From: Ectocarpus siliculosus
Lineage: Eukaryota > Sar > Phaeophyceae > Ectocarpales > Ectocarpaceae
Direction of reading: 5' to 3'
DNA length: 28,266 bases
Assembly: GCA_000310025.1 (NCBI GenBank)
Contig: FN649741.1
Coordinates: 1,482,915 to 1,511,180 of the forward strand
In this document: piece after piece, positions 26,424 to 28,266 of the stretch
How the letters are laid out: every line of letters starts with the position of its first letter
Numbering within the stretch: position 1 is the first letter of the stretch
Notes under the pieces: model-generated
What the model saw: only the letters and a program-made list of their open reading frames with translations
What the model was told of the DNA's origin: nothing
Databases searched by the model: none
Translations under genes and position numbers: made by a program

Positions 26424-27880
26424 TGAAGCGCATGCGAGCACGGAAGAAGTCTCGTGTGTTGGAGTTTCACATGAATGAATGAGGATCATTTCGATCTTTT
26501 CATTGTCCGGAATTAAACCAAATGTCGTTTGTTAGTTGCCCTGTTGCCGAAGACTAGTGCACTGCATGCCAACTTGAGTCGTGTAATCACGAGGGGCCTT
26601 GTGACCGCGATGCACATTAGCTGTTCGTTGTAAGTTTGTCACTGGCGGGTGCTTCAACCATCCTCTACCTACGACCGCCATTGCTCGCAGTAGTATCACG
26701 TACCGCACCTACCATTGGGCTTCTCAACTCTCGGGAGCCACGTGTCAACGTCACGCAAAATTATATTTCTATCCCCTTGAGGTGCTTGTACCTTCAATTT
26801 CACGATAATGGTGCGGCAATCGTCGTCGACCCTCCTGCCCGCTCGTCCACCATGTATTTGAGAAAAAAGATCTTCGGTAATTCGTTGTTAAGTTGTTATG
26901 CACTTGACTTTAAAAATCGCCATTCCGATCCTCACAACATCTCGTCCTCTTCGACGCTCTTCGAAGGCCAACGAACGAACTTCCTTGGCTGCAAAAACAT
27001 GACCAGAAGAAGCTACTTCTGTACCAAAACCAATAAAAAAAAAACTCAAAAAAATACCTAGAGGGTGAGTCCTACCATCGGTGAGCAAACCCAAGCGCCT
27101 AGCGGCATAGTGTGTCTCGCAACAAGTGCGATGGGCCTGGATCACAATACAATAAAATATAAAAAACGGGAAGCGGAGTCAATTTCTCCATTTGGAAGCG
27201 AAGTCAAGAACAGACTATCCTAAACGGTAGTACAGCAAAACATCCCTGTAGACCACCCATCTTACATGTAGCACCCCTAAGAAGCTGTGCATGCAACCAC
27301 GCAACCGAACGTCGCCACGCGTGAACATCCTCGGGTCCCACAACAACAAAACCATCGTCATCTCTATCCGGTTGCCATACACAGCAAAGAGCGCTGACAA
27401 ATATATGTGCCTCCCATTTTCCATACCCGCCCCCCCCCCATGCAGAACACCGGTTCGCGAGAAAGCCGGCAAATTACGTCACGCGTAAGCAACACGGTAG
27501 GGCACGGACAAGTGTGGATTTAAATGCGAGCGGCGTGTAGAGCACCCGTGAGATGTTCCACGGAACAACGATAAAACAGATATGAAAACATAAGAACATA
27601 AGGCCAGACCACCCCAAGGGTCCCTCTGTTGTCGATTCCCACCGAAAGAGAGAAAAAAAAGAGAACAAAACACAAGAGTGCAAAAGCTGGACATGTTTCA
27701 AGAAAAAGGTGCACCAGCACCAGCGCTAGGGAACAACGAACAATATATATATATATCTTACAGGTAAAAAAAGACACGCAGCACGCCTCGTTTAAGCTAA
27801 ACCAGCAACAGGTTCTGCAGGGGGGGGGGGGGGCCCAGCGCACACCCTCGGAAAAACGTCCCTGAAAGTCCCATGTCAAA
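26424..27880. other. Downstream region without a supported gene
   Basis: This follows the FKBP stop codon. An ATTAAA at 26512 could serve as a poly(A) signal. Open frames such as 26636-27061 (plus) and 27520-27879 (minus) have no domain, biased composition or splice support. Present are a short AT run at 27742-27757, A-rich tracts near 27037-27050 and a 14-base G run at 27820-27833. Confidence 0.5.
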
Positions 27881-28266
27881 ACAGTACTAGGGTCGAGGGC
27901 AAAAAAATATGGTCCTTACAAAACGGGGGCAAGCCCTTGAAATCAAAACAAATCAATCCCCCCCCAAAACCCTAAACCCCCCCCCTCTCCCCCCAAAAAA
28001 ACCAGGGGCTGCTGGGGGGGAAACCCCCCCATCCCATGGGAGCGTTCCATGGGAGGGGGGGGCTTACCCTTACCCAGAAAAGTCGGGGGGCCCCAAAAAC
28101 GGCCCCCCAAAAAGCGGAATGCCCCCTACAGCGGCCCCAAAATCCCTTGGCACAAATGCATTTCTCAAAACAAATCCCCAAAAGGAAAAGCGGCCCTGCC
28201 CTCTAAAGCGGCACCAAAACCCCTTGTCCCTACCTACCGCTATTGAGGACCCCCGACTGTACAAAA
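27881..28266. other. Low-quality right contig edge
   Basis: Dense runs of C, G and A (for example CCCCCCC, GGGGGGGG and AAAAAA within tens of bases) resemble the first 470 bases and look like unreliable read ends. No feature can be called here. Confidence 0.6.

Noticed and set aside
26636-27061. A 141-codon plus-strand frame downstream of FKBP
   Set aside because: No similarity recognised. It ends in an A-rich run giving poly-Lys/Thr/Asn and has no neighbouring exon evidence.

Overview
The window reads as a short eukaryotic nuclear contig, most likely from a stramenopile and plausibly a brown alga. The evidence is GC-rich, Ala/Gly/Ser/Arg-rich coding exons, GT-AG introns of about 0.3-1.2 kb with long dinucleotide tracts, a Copia retrotransposon, and a signal-peptide-plus-transit-peptide type N-terminus in the leftmost gene. 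No bacterial operon structure is present. The species is an inference. The first ~470 and last ~390 bases are full of over-long homopolymers and look like poor-quality read ends.

Layout, left to right. 478-722 (minus) is the first exon of a probable plastid-targeted protein whose remainder runs into the bad left edge. 723-2423 is intergenic and holds a ~300-bp inverted-repeat (MITE-like) unit. 2424-23995 (minus) is best explained as one very large gene. I reconstruct ten exons whose splice phases agree (9,705 nt, about 3,234 aa). They encode three N-terminal GAF domains, a coiled coil, about 15 SFI1-type centrin-binding W-repeats, two more GAF domains, and a Ser/Gly/Gln-rich tail ending in a leucine-rich coiled coil. 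A ~6.4-kb degenerate Copia element (7216-13629) sits in the intron between the last W-repeat exon and the second GAF block, in the same orientation as the gene. 24232-26423 (plus) is a complete five-exon gene for a 124-aa single-domain FKBP peptidyl-prolyl isomerase. It is divergent from the giant gene, with only ~236 bp between the two start codons. 26424-27880 shows no gene I can support.

The most interesting item is the giant gene. It combines GAF ligand-sensing modules, two with NKFDE-like cyclic-nucleotide signature motifs, with a long array of centrin-binding repeats in one polypeptide. This suggests a small-molecule-responsive scaffold for centrin fibres or basal bodies. The domain calls come from motifs read by eye. 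The function is inference, and three of the exon junctions are unresolved.
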